Below the pieces are notes generated by a model. The model made no database searches, was not told the DNA's origin, and saw only the letters and a program-made list of their open reading frames with translations. Position numbers and translations under genes: made by a program. A stretch of DNA of 64,000 nt from Lachnospiraceae bacterium (lineage in GTDB: Bacteria > Bacillota > Clostridia > Lachnospirales > Lachnospiraceae), in NCBI GenBank assembly GCA_030527645.1, contig JAUNAJ010000009.1:1-64000 (forward strand). The letters are read 5' to 3'. The number at the start of each line of letters is the position of its first letter. Position 1 is the first letter of the stretch. Below are positions 52,040-61,581 of the stretch, in pieces.

Positions 52040-52744
52040 ATGAATATACCGAATCATATAGCCATCATTCTGGATGGAAACGGCCGATGGGCGAAGGCAA
52101 AGGGCATGCCCAGAAGCTACGGTCATGTGGTGGGCTGTGACAACCTGGATAAGATGTGCAATATCATATCGGAGCTGGGTGTGAAATACCTGACAGTGTA
52201 TGCATTTTCCACGGAAAACTGGAAACGGAATCAGGCAGAGGTCCAGGTTCTGATGAATCTGTTCCGCCGGTATCTGAAGCGCTGCGAGAGAAGCGCAAGA
52301 AAGAATGGCACCAGGATCAAGGTCATCGGAGATATTTCGGCACTGGATCCGGATATTCAGGAGCGGATCCGCTGGGCTGAGGACATGACGAAGGAGAACG
52401 ATCGGCTGCATTTTCAGATTGCACTGAATTACGGCAGCAGGGATGAGATCCTTCGGGGAATGACAAGAATGGCAGAGGATGCAAGGGCGGGCATTCTTCC
52501 TGAAGGGCCGGTAACAGAGGAGCTCTTTGAATCCTATCTGGATACTGCCGGAATTCCTGATCCGGATCTTATGATCCGCACTAGCGGGGAGACGAGGATC
52601 TCCAATTTTCTTCTGTGGCAGCTGGCTTATACAGAATTTTATTTTGTGGATGTCCCCTGGCCGGATTTCCATCGGGAAGAGCTGATGGAGGCCATTGAGG
52701 TGTATAACGGCCGTGACAGACGCTTCGGAAGTGCAAAGGCTTAA
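52040..52744 (+). CDS. uppS: Isoprenyl transferase (undecaprenyl diphosphate synthase)
   Basis: 234 aa cis-prenyltransferase making the C55 lipid carrier for wall and glycan synthesis. Signature IPNHIAIILDGNGRWAKAKGMPRSYGHVVG (catalytic Asp and P-loop), VYAFSTENWKR, LNYGSRDEI and DLMIRTSGETRISNFLLWQLAYTEFYF. AAAGGAG lies 10 bases before ATG 52040; the 43 extra codons of the longer frame run through the terminator. Its carrier lipid feeds the glycan priming enzyme at 61582. Confidence 0.96.
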   Translation: MNIPNHIAIILDGNGRWAKAKGMPRSYGHVVGCDNLDKMCNIISELGVKYLTVYAFSTENWKRNQAEVQVLMNLFRRYLKRCERSARKNGTRIKVIGDISALDPDIQERIRWAEDMTKENDRLHFQIALNYGSRDEILRGMTRMAEDARAGILPEGPVTEELFESYLDTAGIPDPDLMIRTSGETRISNFLLWQLAYTEFYFVDVPWPDFHREELMEAIEVYNGRDRRFGSAKA

Positions 52745-52828
52745 TAGGATTGAATTGGCTGCTTTGCGAATGCGATTCTAACATGCATGGATCGTTTATA
52801 TGATGAAATAATTTGAGAGGACTTGCTT

Positions 52829-53623
52829 ATGTTTAAAACACGTTTAATCAGCGGTATTGTGCTGGTTGCGCTTGCTCTTCTGACCATTATTACAGGAGGG
52901 TGGGTGCTGTATGTTACTGTTCTGGCATTATCGCTGATCGGTGCCTCTGAGCTTTACAAGGTAATGGGAGTCCGGCGGGAAAAGGGCGGCTTTACCGCAC
53001 TTGAACTGGCTGGCTATATCGGGATCTGTCTGTATTATGCTAGTCTTATGCTTGCTGACGGCAGCTATGCACTGGGCGCACTGATGCTGTCCCTGATCCT
53101 GATCATGTGTGTGTATGTATTCGGCTATCCTGCATTTCATGCCAATCAGGTCATGGCTGCATTCTTTGGAATTGTGTATGTGGCTGTTATGCTGAGCTGC
53201 GTCTATCAGACCAGAATGCTGGACGGCGGTGCTTATCACGTATGGCTGATCTTCCTTTGCTCCTGGGGCTGTGATACCTGTGCCTATTGTGTGGGCGTTC
53301 TGTTCGGCAAACACAAGATGGCTCCGGTACTGAGCCCGAAGAAGTCAATTGAAGGAGCAGTAGGAGGAGTCGTGGGAGCGATTCTTCTGGGACTGATCTA
53401 TGCGCTTGCCACAGGAGGACCTGCGTCAGTGTATATGATCATCTGCGGTGTGGGTGCACTGATCTCCATGGTCGGTGATCTTGCGGCATCTGCCATCAAA
53501 CGAAATATGGGAATTAAGGACTACGGAAAGCTGATCCCGGGACACGGCGGGGTGTTGGACCGCTTTGACAGTGTGATCTTCACCGCACCTGTGATCTTTT
53601 ATCTGTCCTCAATTCTGATCTAA
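52829..53623 (+). CDS. cdsA: Phosphatidate cytidylyltransferase
   Basis: 264 aa membrane enzyme making CDP-diacylglycerol from phosphatidate and CTP. About seven or eight membrane segments; the C-terminal signature SPKKSIEGAVGG...VGDLAASAIKRNMGIKDYGKLIPGHGGVLDRFDS contains the acidic catalytic residues. ATG 52829 (MFKTRL) with GAGAGG 8 bases upstream. rseP follows by 15 bases. Confidence 0.96.
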   Translation: MFKTRLISGIVLVALALLTIITGGWVLYVTVLALSLIGASELYKVMGVRREKGGFTALELAGYIGICLYYASLMLADGSYALGALMLSLILIMCVYVFGYPAFHANQVMAAFFGIVYVAVMLSCVYQTRMLDGGAYHVWLIFLCSWGCDTCAYCVGVLFGKHKMAPVLSPKKSIEGAVGGVVGAILLGLIYALATGGPASVYMIICGVGALISMVGDLAASAIKRNMGIKDYGKLIPGHGGVLDRFDSVIFTAPVIFYLSSILI

Positions 53624-53638
53624 AGGAGGAACTTTTCT

Positions 53639-54931
53639 TTGAAATTTGTACTGGGTATTGTGGTTCTCAGCGCAGTGATCTTCTTTCATGAACTGGGTCA
53701 CTTTCTGCTGGCGAAGGCAAGCCACATTGTTGTAAATGAATTTGCCTTCGGTATGGGACCGAAGATCGTATCGTTCACCAGAGGGGAAACAACCTATGCA
53801 TGGAAGCTGCTGCCCTTTGGTGGATCCTGTACAATGATGGGGGAAGATGAAGAGGAGGAAGCAGCCCCGGGCTGCTTCAACCAGGCATCTGTATGGAACA
53901 GGATCGCTGTTGTTGCAGCCGGTCCTGTCTTTAACTTTATTCTGGCATTTCTGATCTCGCTGATCGTGATTGGCGCTATGGGAACGGATCCCGCCCGGGT
54001 GGTAGAGGTCGAGGAAGGTTCTCCCGCTGCCGGGGCAGGCCTTCAGGAGGGAGATCTCATTCTTTCTTATGAGGGAAACAGTATTGCCAACGGAAGGGAG
54101 CTGTACACGGATATCCAGCTGGACGACGTGCCGCTGGAGGACATTGAGCTGACCGTGGAGCGGGATGGAGAACAGCTCTCTATCACCTATGATCCGACGG
54201 TCATTACCCGTTATATGCTGGGATATTACTACAATCAGGACAGCAATGCTGCTGCAGAGGTGACGGATGTGATTCAGGGCTATCCCATGGAGGCAGCCGG
54301 TTTTCAGGCAGGAGATGTCCTTACATCAATTGACGGATATGAGATCACCACGCAGGAATCCCTGCAGGCCTACTGGGAGGAGCATCCGCTGGATGGCTCA
54401 GCTGTTGTATTAACTGCTGAAAGAGACGGTGAGACCATTACAGCAGAGGTAACGCCGATTGAGGATACCTCCGCATCGCTTGGCTTTTCCTTTAATCTTG
54501 CAAGGGAGAAGCAGTCTCCCTTCGGAGTGGTGAAGGCCTCCTTCGGAGAGATGCGGTACTGGATCCATGTGACCATTAAATCACTGGGAACACTTCTGAC
54601 CGGGCAGTACAGTGTGAAGGATATGTCCGGACCGGTAGGAGTTGTATCCGCTATGGGAGATACCTATGATGAGGTGAAGAGTGAAGGGACACTGATCATT
54701 GTCATGACCTTCCTGAACTTTGCCATCCTGTTATCAGCAAACCTGGGAATCATGAACCTTCTGCCGATCCCCGCGCTTGACGGAGGACGGCTGGTCTTCC
54801 TGATCATTGAGGCGATCCTGGGACATCCCATTAATCGGAAATTTGAAAACTATGTGCATATCGCAGGCTTCATGCTGCTGATGCTGCTTATGGTATTCAT
54901 CATGTATAATGATATTATGAAATTGTTTTAA
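53639..54931 (+). CDS. rseP: Site-2 intramembrane metalloprotease (RseP/RasP family)
   Basis: 430 aa. Zinc motif FFHELGHFLLAK in TM1, one clear PDZ domain (~115-180, VEEGSPAAGAGLQEGDLIL) and a second PDZ-like unit (~195-270, YPMEAAGFQAGDVLTSIDGYEI), then NLLPIPALDGGRL in the last membrane block. It cleaves anti-sigma factors and leftover signal peptides. It starts with TTG at 53639, supported by AAAGGAGGA 8 bases upstream. dxr, which in many Firmicutes lies between cdsA and rseP, is absent here. Confidence 0.95.
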   Translation: MKFVLGIVVLSAVIFFHELGHFLLAKASHIVVNEFAFGMGPKIVSFTRGETTYAWKLLPFGGSCTMMGEDEEEEAAPGCFNQASVWNRIAVVAAGPVFNFILAFLISLIVIGAMGTDPARVVEVEEGSPAAGAGLQEGDLILSYEGNSIANGRELYTDIQLDDVPLEDIELTVERDGEQLSITYDPTVITRYMLGYYYNQDSNAAAEVTDVIQGYPMEAAGFQAGDVLTSIDGYEITTQESLQAYWEEHPLDGSAVVLTAERDGETITAEVTPIEDTSASLGFSFNLAREKQSPFGVVKASFGEMRYWIHVTIKSLGTLLTGQYSVKDMSGPVGVVSAMGDTYDEVKSEGTLIIVMTFLNFAILLSANLGIMNLLPIPALDGGRLVFLIIEAILGHPINRKFENYVHIAGFMLLMLLMVFIMYNDIMKLF

Positions 54932-55010
54932 CGGCGGGGACTGCGCATGGATGGGAGGTTCCCGTCAAATGTAACACGCAGGGACTGCAAATGATGGGGA
55001 GGTTTCCCGA
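54931..55010. repeat. Dispersed repeat family 2 (copy b, with a degenerate second unit)
   Basis: ACGGCGGGGACTGCGCATGG (54931-54950) then ATGGGAGGTTCCCG matches 4619-4652. A degenerate unit AGGGACTGCAAATGATGGGG follows at about 54980. It starts at the last base of the rseP stop. Confidence 0.7.
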
Positions 55011-55059
55011 AAACTGTAACGTTCTAAGGCTGCAGTAGTCTGTTTTTACTAATAATCTG

Positions 55060-55171
55060 TTGACAAACGCATAGGATTTGTGTAATATTTCTTTAGCGGT
55101 CACATAATGTTCACAGATTTTCTAACTAAGGCAACTCATTCAAAGCAATGGCGCGAGCCATTGCTTTTTTT
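55060..55171 (+). ncRNA. Candidate short transcript: promoter followed by a terminator
   Basis: TTGACA (55060-55065), 17-base spacer, TAATAT (55083-55088). A strong terminator stem AAAGCAATGGC-GCGA-GCCATTGCTTT with a T-run (55142-55171) follows within ~75 bases and no reading frame lies between. It is either a small RNA or an attenuated leader of the opp operon starting at 55325. No riboswitch class is recognised. Confidence 0.45.
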
Positions 55172-55324
55172 CTTGCTGTATAGAGCTTTTTGTGAGGCAT
55201 CATAGTATGAGAGGGTACCGGTCAACACAGCAGGACTTTCGTTACTGTTATTCCGGTGAACTTTTACGAACCTTCATCAATGAATCAGACCGAAAAAAAT
55301 CTTTAGAAAGAGAGGAGAGTATAC

Positions 55325-56236
55325 GTGGCAAAATATATTGTGAAACGAGTATTTCTTGCAGTTGTTACAATATTCCTTGTCTGTATGATCACATTTTTCG
55401 CAATGAATGCTGTTCCGGGCGGACCATTCAACGGTGAGAAGGCAAAATCCGAAGCAATCATGCAGGTATTGAATGCCCGCTTTGGACTGGATCAGCCGGT
55501 TGGTATTCAGTTCCTGAATTACATGAAAGGAATTTTGCACGGTGACTTTGGTGTTTCCCTTACAACAGGACGAGATATCGCAGCTACTATCGCAACCCGG
55601 TTTGCCGTATCAGCGAAGCTGGGACTGATAGCAGTTCTTGTAGCGCTGATCGTCGGTGTTGTTTTAGGTGCCGTTGCTGCACTGAACCGCAACAAATGGC
55701 CGGATCATGTGATCATTTTCTTCGTAACACTGTTTACTGCAATGCCGTCCTTTGTATCCGCGTCCTTCCTGCTGCTGATCTTCTGCATCCAGCTTGGATG
55801 GGTCCCGGTATGGTCTACCTCAGATCCAAGCTACATCCTTCCGGTCATTGCATTGTCCCTGTCGCCGATGGCACACATCACCAGGCTGACAAAAACCTCC
55901 ATGCTGGATGTTCTGGGACAGGATTACATTCGTACTGCAAAGGCTAAGGGCGTGAGTCCTGTGAAAACGATCTTTATCCACGCTCTGAGGAATGCCCTGA
56001 TCCCGGTTATCACCTACGTGGGACCACTGACAGCATCTATTCTGACAGGATCACTTGTTGTAGAGAATATCTTTACGATCGGCGGTCTTGGCTCCGCCTT
56101 TGTTGAGTCCATTACAAAGCGTGATTATACGATGATCATGGGAGTAACCATCTTCCTGGCAGTGATCATGGTATTCATGAACCTTGTCAGCGACCTGCTT
56201 TACAAGCTGGTAGACCCGAGAATCAAGTTAGAGTAA
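55325..56236 (+). CDS. oppB: Oligopeptide ABC transporter permease OppB
   Basis: 303 aa, six membrane segments. Typical OppB/DppB start KYIVKRVFLAVVTIFLVCMITFFAMNAVPGGPF and the EAA loop KTSMLDVLGQDYIRTAKAKGVSPVKTIFIHALRNALIPVITYVG that docks on the ATPases. GTG start at 55325 with AGAGAGGAG upstream. First gene of oppBCDFA. Confidence 0.95.
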   Translation: MAKYIVKRVFLAVVTIFLVCMITFFAMNAVPGGPFNGEKAKSEAIMQVLNARFGLDQPVGIQFLNYMKGILHGDFGVSLTTGRDIAATIATRFAVSAKLGLIAVLVALIVGVVLGAVAALNRNKWPDHVIIFFVTLFTAMPSFVSASFLLLIFCIQLGWVPVWSTSDPSYILPVIALSLSPMAHITRLTKTSMLDVLGQDYIRTAKAKGVSPVKTIFIHALRNALIPVITYVGPLTASILTGSLVVENIFTIGGLGSAFVESITKRDYTMIMGVTIFLAVIMVFMNLVSDLLYKLVDPRIKLE

Positions 56237-56252
56237 GGAGACGAAAGACAAT

Positions 56253-57332
56253 ATGGCAATCAATAATGATATTCCGGCTCCGAAGAAAAATAAATTAAGT
56301 CTTCAGCTGGATCCGGCGCTTTTTGAAAAAGCGACCGATGACGAAAAAAGACAGCAGGATGTTATGGCGGAGTCCACGACATTCTTCAAGGATGGTATGC
56401 GCCGTCTGATGAAGAATCCTCTGGCAGTGATCTCCATGGTGATCCTGGCTGTTGTGATCCTCACTATGATCTTTGCTCCTGTGGTAGTTCCCTACAGCTA
56501 TGAGGAGATCATCACCGTTGAGGGTGTCCGTGACAAGAGTGCGGCAAACCTGAAGCCCTTCGAATATTCCGAGAGGGAGCAGGCATATATGGAGAAATAC
56601 GATGTGAAGATCTTCCCTCATATCATGGGAACGGACGAGCTCTGCCGTGACTACTTCATCCGAGTAGTATATGGTGCAAGAGTATCTGTCATGGTAGGTA
56701 TCTTTGCAGCTGTCATGGTATTGATCATAGGAACCCTGTACGGAGCCATATCGGGCTACGCCGGAGGGCGGGTCGATATGATCATGATGCGAATCGTTGA
56801 TATTATCTACTCGCTTCCCGATATCCTGATCATCATTCTTCTGGCAGTGGTATTCAAGGAAACCATGGACTTCTCCTCTGTGCCGGTCATCGGCAAGCTG
56901 GGAACCAACATGGTATCCATGTTCATTGTATTCGGTCTTCTGTACTGGGTTGGTATGGCACGACTTGTCCGCGGCCAGATCCTTACCATCAAGCAGAACG
57001 AATACGTGCTGGCAGCAAAATCCATGGGAGCCGGTGCAGGCAGAATCATCAGAAAGCATATCCTGCCCAACTGCCTCTCTGTAATTATCATCACAACTGC
57101 ACAGGAGATTCCTGCTGCGATCTTCACAGAGTCCTATCTGTCCTTCATCGGACTGGGAGTAGCGCTCCCCATGCCTTCTCTTGGTTCTCTGGCAAATGCA
57201 GCAAGATCCGGTATGCAGTCCTACCCCTGGAAGCTTGTCTTCCCGGCAATCATGATCATTCTGGTGGTTCTCTCCTTCAACCTGATCGGTGATGCAATGA
57301 GAGATGCCTTTGATCCGAAACTGAAAAAATAA
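56253..57332 (+). CDS. oppC: Oligopeptide ABC transporter permease OppC
   Basis: 359 aa. N-terminal cytoplasmic stretch, TM1 (AVISMVILAVVILTMIFAPVVV), an extracytoplasmic loop and five more membrane segments; EAA loop LVRGQILTIKQNEYVLAAKSMGAGAGRIIRKHILPNCLSVIII. The family's GTDELCRDYFIRVVYGARVSVMVG is present. It starts 16 bases after oppB with AAGGAGA. Confidence 0.95.
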   Translation: MAINNDIPAPKKNKLSLQLDPALFEKATDDEKRQQDVMAESTTFFKDGMRRLMKNPLAVISMVILAVVILTMIFAPVVVPYSYEEIITVEGVRDKSAANLKPFEYSEREQAYMEKYDVKIFPHIMGTDELCRDYFIRVVYGARVSVMVGIFAAVMVLIIGTLYGAISGYAGGRVDMIMMRIVDIIYSLPDILIIILLAVVFKETMDFSSVPVIGKLGTNMVSMFIVFGLLYWVGMARLVRGQILTIKQNEYVLAAKSMGAGAGRIIRKHILPNCLSVIIITTAQEIPAAIFTESYLSFIGLGVALPMPSLGSLANAARSGMQSYPWKLVFPAIMIILVVLSFNLIGDAMRDAFDPKLKK

Positions 57333-57348
57333 CGGAAGGAGAATTGCA

Positions 57349-58380
57349 ATGTCTACAACAGAAATGAATGATAAAGAAGAGCTGCTCCTTTCCGTGAGAG
57401 ATCTCCATACCTCTTTCTTTACTGACTCAGGTGAGGTACAGGCGGTAAACGGTGTAAACTTCAATCTTTCCAGAGGAAAGATCCTTGGTGTGGTAGGAGA
57501 GTCCGGATCCGGAAAGTCTGTAACCGCCTATTCCATCATGCAGATCCTTGCAGACAGCGGAAGAGTGGTGGGAGGTGAGATCCTCTATAAGGGCGAGAAT
57601 ATCCTGAAGTATTCCAAAAAGCAGATGGACAGCTTCCGCGGAGCGAAATGCTCTATTATTTTCCAGGATCCCATGACCTCATTGAATCCTACCTTCACCA
57701 TTGGCTATCAGCTGAGAGAGGCCCTGCAGCTTCATACCCAGTACAAGACGAAGGAGCAGGCCAATGCCAGAGCAGTGGAGCTTCTGACCATGGTAGGTGT
57801 AAACGAGCCGGAATCCCGTATCAAGCAGTATCCCTTCGAGCTGTCCGGCGGTATGCGCCAGCGTGTCATGATCGCTATGGCGCTTGCCTGTGAGCCGGAT
57901 ATCCTGATCGCGGATGAGCCGACGACTGCTCTTGATGTGACGATCCAGGCACAGATCCTGGAGCTGATGAAGGATCTGCAGAAGCAGCTGGGCATGGCGA
58001 TCATCATGGTCACCCATGACCTGGGCGTCATTGCCTCCATGTGTGACGAGATCATCGTTATGTACGGCGGAAGAGTATGTGAGAGAGGTACGGCGGATGA
58101 TATCTTCTATCGTCCCTGCCATGAATATACCAAGGGACTGCTGAAGTCCATCCCCAATGTGGACAATATGAATGAGAAGCTGATTCCTATTGGCGGAAGT
58201 CCCATCAATATGCTGGCTATGCCGGAGGGCTGTGCCTTCTGTCCGCGCTGTGAGAATGCTCTGAAGGTTTGTCTGACACAGAAGCCGGAGGAGATCCGGA
58301 CACCGGACGGACATCTGGCTGCCTGCTGGCTGAATATTAAGAAACTGTATGAAAACGGAGAGCTGGAGGTGCATGCGTAA
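57349..58380 (+). CDS. oppD: Oligopeptide ABC transporter ATPase OppD
   Basis: 343 aa. Walker [10 protein letters not shown], signature [15 protein letters not shown], Walker [13 protein letters not shown] and H-loop THDLGV, with the C-terminal oligopeptide-transporter extension holding Cys residues ([14 protein letters not shown]...CWLN), a likely iron-sulfur site. GGAAGGAG precedes the ATG. It pairs with OppF to power the transporter. Confidence 0.97.
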   Translation: MSTTEMNDKEELLLSVRDLHTSFFTDSGEVQAVNGVNFNLSRGKILGVVGESGSGKSVTAYSIMQILADSGRVVGGEILYKGENILKYSKKQMDSFRGAKCSIIFQDPMTSLNPTFTIGYQLREALQLHTQYKTKEQANARAVELLTMVGVNEPESRIKQYPFELSGGMRQRVMIAMALACEPDILIADEPTTALDVTIQAQILELMKDLQKQLGMAIIMVTHDLGVIASMCDEIIVMYGGRVCERGTADDIFYRPCHEYTKGLLKSIPNVDNMNEKLIPIGGSPINMLAMPEGCAFCPRCENALKVCLTQKPEEIRTPDGHLAACWLNIKKLYENGELEVHA

Positions 58381-58382
58381 CC

Positions 58383-59360
58383 ATGGCAGAGAATAAGACA
58401 AACAGTGAATATCTGGTTGAAGTGCATGGATTAAAACAGCACTTCCCCATTAAGACAGGAATGTTTTCCTCCATCCCTCTGAAGGCGGTGGACGGCGTAT
58501 CCTTCAATATCAGACCGGGTGAAACTCTTGGTCTGGTTGGAGAGTCCGGCTGCGGAAAGACTACAGTCGGACGGTCCCTGCTCCGTCTGTATGAGCCTAC
58601 CGACGGAGAGTTTTATTTCAACGGAGAGCTGGTAACGAACAAAAACATTCATGAGCTGCGCAAGCAGATGCAGATGGTGTTCCAGGATCCCTATTCCTCA
58701 CTGAACCCAAGAATGACGGTAGAGGATATCATCGGCGAGCCGCTGGATATCCATAAGCTGTATTCCACCAGGGAAGAGCGTCATGAAAAGATCATGGAGC
58801 TGATGAAGCTGGTAGGACTGAATGCAGAGCATGGAACCAGATATGCCCATGAGTTCTCCGGCGGTCAGAGACAGCGAATCGGAATTGCCCGCGCCCTGGC
58901 CGTGAATCCGAAATTTATCGTCTGTGATGAGCCTGTATCTGCTCTGGATGTATCCATTCAGGCACAGGTCATCAATATGTTCGAGGAGATTCAGGAAAAG
59001 CTTGGCGTAGCGTATCTGTTCATTGCCCACGACCTGCTGGTGGTTCACCATATCTCAGACAGAATTGCAGTAATGTATCTGGGACGGATCGTGGAGATCG
59101 CCGATGCCGATGAGCTGAACGAGACTCCGATTCATCCATATACCCTGTCTCTGCTGTCTGCTGTTCCGATTCCGGATCCGAAGACAGCAAGGGAGTCGAA
59201 GCGTATCATTCTGGAGGGAGATGTGCCGTCGCCCCTGAACATGCCGGAGGGCTGCGCCTTCCGTACCCGGTGCAGATACGCCACTGAGAGATGTGCCAAG
59301 GAGAGACCGGAGCTCACCGACAGAGGAAACGGTCACATGGTGGCCTGCTGGAATCGATGA
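58383..59360 (+). CDS. oppF: Oligopeptide ABC transporter ATPase OppF
   Basis: 325 aa. Walker [10 protein letters not shown], signature [15 protein letters not shown], Walker [15 protein letters not shown] and H-loop AHDLLVV, and the C-terminal extension [14 protein letters not shown]...ACWNR with the same cysteine spacing as OppD. It starts 2 bases after the oppD stop, so it is translationally coupled. Confidence 0.97.
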   Translation: MAENKTNSEYLVEVHGLKQHFPIKTGMFSSIPLKAVDGVSFNIRPGETLGLVGESGCGKTTVGRSLLRLYEPTDGEFYFNGELVTNKNIHELRKQMQMVFQDPYSSLNPRMTVEDIIGEPLDIHKLYSTREERHEKIMELMKLVGLNAEHGTRYAHEFSGGQRQRIGIARALAVNPKFIVCDEPVSALDVSIQAQVINMFEEIQEKLGVAYLFIAHDLLVVHHISDRIAVMYLGRIVEIADADELNETPIHPYTLSLLSAVPIPDPKTARESKRIILEGDVPSPLNMPEGCAFRTRCRYATERCAKERPELTDRGNGHMVACWNR

Positions 59361-59463
59361 GCGGTTTCTAACGGTACCGGTTCGACTTGAAAAAGTTTGG
59401 TAATTGATCTGTCAGTACAGATTTAATTGCAAATATCTATATTCTACTAAGGAGGATATGAAC

Positions 59464-61293
59464 ATGAAAAAGAAAACCTTATCACTTTTCCTTGCTGCAA
59501 TGATGGCAGCAGGAACACTGACCGCATGCGGCAGCGATGCTTCTCAGGCGCCTGCTTCCAGCGAAGCAGCAGAGAGCACTTCTGCAGAGGAAACTGCTGA
59601 AGCAGACGGTGCAGATGATGCAGTCATCGAGGACTGGGTTGAAGCAGTCGGACTTACCGATTCAGCTGACAATGCAGCGGCACCTGACTGGAGTGCTTAC
59701 GATGAGCTGGTAAACAGCATCTATGTAAACACCGATGCAGAGGCTCGTGAGGCAGACCTGCATACAGCAGAGGATATGCTGATGGCAACCGGTGCGGTAC
59801 TTCCGATCTACTACTACAACGATATGTATCTGGAGAACACCGCATGGTCCGGTGACTTTGCAAACGTATTCGGAACAAAATACTTTATGTATGCAACGAA
59901 GGACGGAGAGGCTGCAGAGGTTTTCAACATCAACCTTGCTTCCGAGCCGGATCATCTGGATCCTGCACTGAATACTTCCGTTGACGGTGCTGCTCTTGCA
60001 GCTAACTCCTTCGTTGGTCTCTACACCTACAACGAGGACGGCGAGGTGATTCCTGCACTGGCTGACGGTATGCCGGAGATCTCCGAGGACGGAACAGAGT
60101 ACACCATTACCATGAAAGAAGGACTGAAATGGTCCGACGGATCTGATCTGACAGCAAACGATATTGTTTACTCCTGGAACAGAGCAGTAGACCCTGACAC
60201 AGCTTCCGATTACAGCTATCTGTTTACTATCTTCGAGGGCTATGGCGACGGATCTGATCCGCAGCTGACACTGGATGCTCCGGATGACAAGACTGTTACC
60301 TTTAAGCTGACAGCTCCCTGCAGCTATATGAACGGACTTCTGGCTTTCCCGGTATTCATGCCTGTACCTCAGGCTGCAGTAGAGGAAGCTGATCCGGACG
60401 GAACCAACCCCGGTGCATGGGCACAGGAGGCAGGCTTCGTAACAAACGGTGCTTACGTTCTGGATACCTGGAATCATAATGAGTCCATGGTTTATGTAAA
60501 GAACCCGAACTTCTACGATGCTGACAACGTTACTGTTGATGAGCTGCACTTCATGCTCTCTGCAGATGATACAGCAATCCTTGCTGCATTCCAGTCCGGC
60601 GATATCGACTATGCTGATACTGTTCCGACCGGTGAGGTTGCAAACCTGAAGGATACAGACGAGTTCCACGTAATTGACAACCTGGGAACCTACTATGTAG
60701 GCTTCAATGTAAATTCCGAGCTCTTTGACGGAAAGACAGCTTCACAGGCTGCAGCTATGCGTCGTGCAATCGCACTTCTGATCGATCGTCAGTATATCAT
60801 TGATACAGTAGGACAGACAGAGCAGAAGGTTGCTACCTCCTTCATTCCTGCAGGAATGAGCGATGGAAACGGCGGCGAGTTCAAGGTAAATGATGATGCT
60901 TACACCTATCCTGTAGAGGACGGATACTATGAGGATCTGTCTACAGCAGGCAATGCAAACGTTGAGAAAGCAATTGAGCTTCTGAAATATGCAGGCTATG
61001 AATTCGATGACAGCAACATGCTCTCTGCTGATACACCGATCAAGCTGGAGTATCTGACCAATGAGGGAACAGGACACGAGGCAATCGCACAGTGCATCCA
61101 GCAGGATCTTGCTGTAGTAGGCATCGAGATGAACATCACAAGAGAAGACTGGCAGACATTCCTGAACGACCGTAAGAACGGAAACTTCGACGTGGCTCGT
61201 GAGGGATGGCTTGCAGACTACGATGATCCGGTTAACATGATCGAGATGTTCCTGAGCAACTCCGGAAACAACGATATGCAGCTGGGTAAATAA
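59464..61293 (+). CDS. oppA: Oligopeptide-binding lipoprotein OppA, apparently circularly permuted
   Basis: 609 aa. Lipobox LTAC (Cys22) and Ser/Glu linker. Residues ~70-145 (DWSAYDELVNSI...HTAEDMLMATGAVLPIYYYNDMYL...VFGTKYFMYAT) look like the segment that normally ends SBP family 5 proteins. Only at ~152 does the usual mature start appear (EVFNINLASEPDHLDPALNTSVDGAALAANSFVGLY). The chain then runs through the family to DDPVNMIEMFLSNSGNNDMQLGK and stops where the DW..YD.L segment would be expected. ATG 59464 fits GGAGG at 8 bases. It lies ~100 bases after oppF. Confidence 0.9.
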   Translation: MKKKTLSLFLAAMMAAGTLTACGSDASQAPASSEAAESTSAEETAEADGADDAVIEDWVEAVGLTDSADNAAAPDWSAYDELVNSIYVNTDAEAREADLHTAEDMLMATGAVLPIYYYNDMYLENTAWSGDFANVFGTKYFMYATKDGEAAEVFNINLASEPDHLDPALNTSVDGAALAANSFVGLYTYNEDGEVIPALADGMPEISEDGTEYTITMKEGLKWSDGSDLTANDIVYSWNRAVDPDTASDYSYLFTIFEGYGDGSDPQLTLDAPDDKTVTFKLTAPCSYMNGLLAFPVFMPVPQAAVEEADPDGTNPGAWAQEAGFVTNGAYVLDTWNHNESMVYVKNPNFYDADNVTVDELHFMLSADDTAILAAFQSGDIDYADTVPTGEVANLKDTDEFHVIDNLGTYYVGFNVNSELFDGKTASQAAAMRRAIALLIDRQYIIDTVGQTEQKVATSFIPAGMSDGNGGEFKVNDDAYTYPVEDGYYEDLSTAGNANVEKAIELLKYAGYEFDDSNMLSADTPIKLEYLTNEGTGHEAIAQCIQQDLAVVGIEMNITREDWQTFLNDRKNGNFDVAREGWLADYDDPVNMIEMFLSNSGNNDMQLGK

Positions 61294-61347
61294 GAAGATC
61301 AGGCTCCTTTGAGCATGTTTCTTATCAACGGAATACGTAAGTTCCTG

Positions 61348-61381
61348 ACGGGGGCATCCGCAATGCGGATGTCCCCGTTTT
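61348..61381 (+). terminator. Intrinsic terminator of the opp operon
   Basis: GGGGGCATCCGCA pairs with TGCGGATGTCCCC, then GTTTTG. The remaining bases up to 61581 hold no supported gene. Confidence 0.85.
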
Positions 61382-61581
61382 GCACTCCCTTTTGTAACGC
61401 ATTTGCATGGACAGACAGAGGTTCCTGTGATAAAATATTATGAAGTCTGTAATAAAACTGTTACAGAAATTTTTAACTCAGTCGTGATGGCTCCCGCTTG
61501 TCTGCAGAAGGGAATGGCACCGTTTCAATCCGTGAATCGGTACGGGGGATGCACTCGACTTGAAAACAGGAGGAGACCCGT

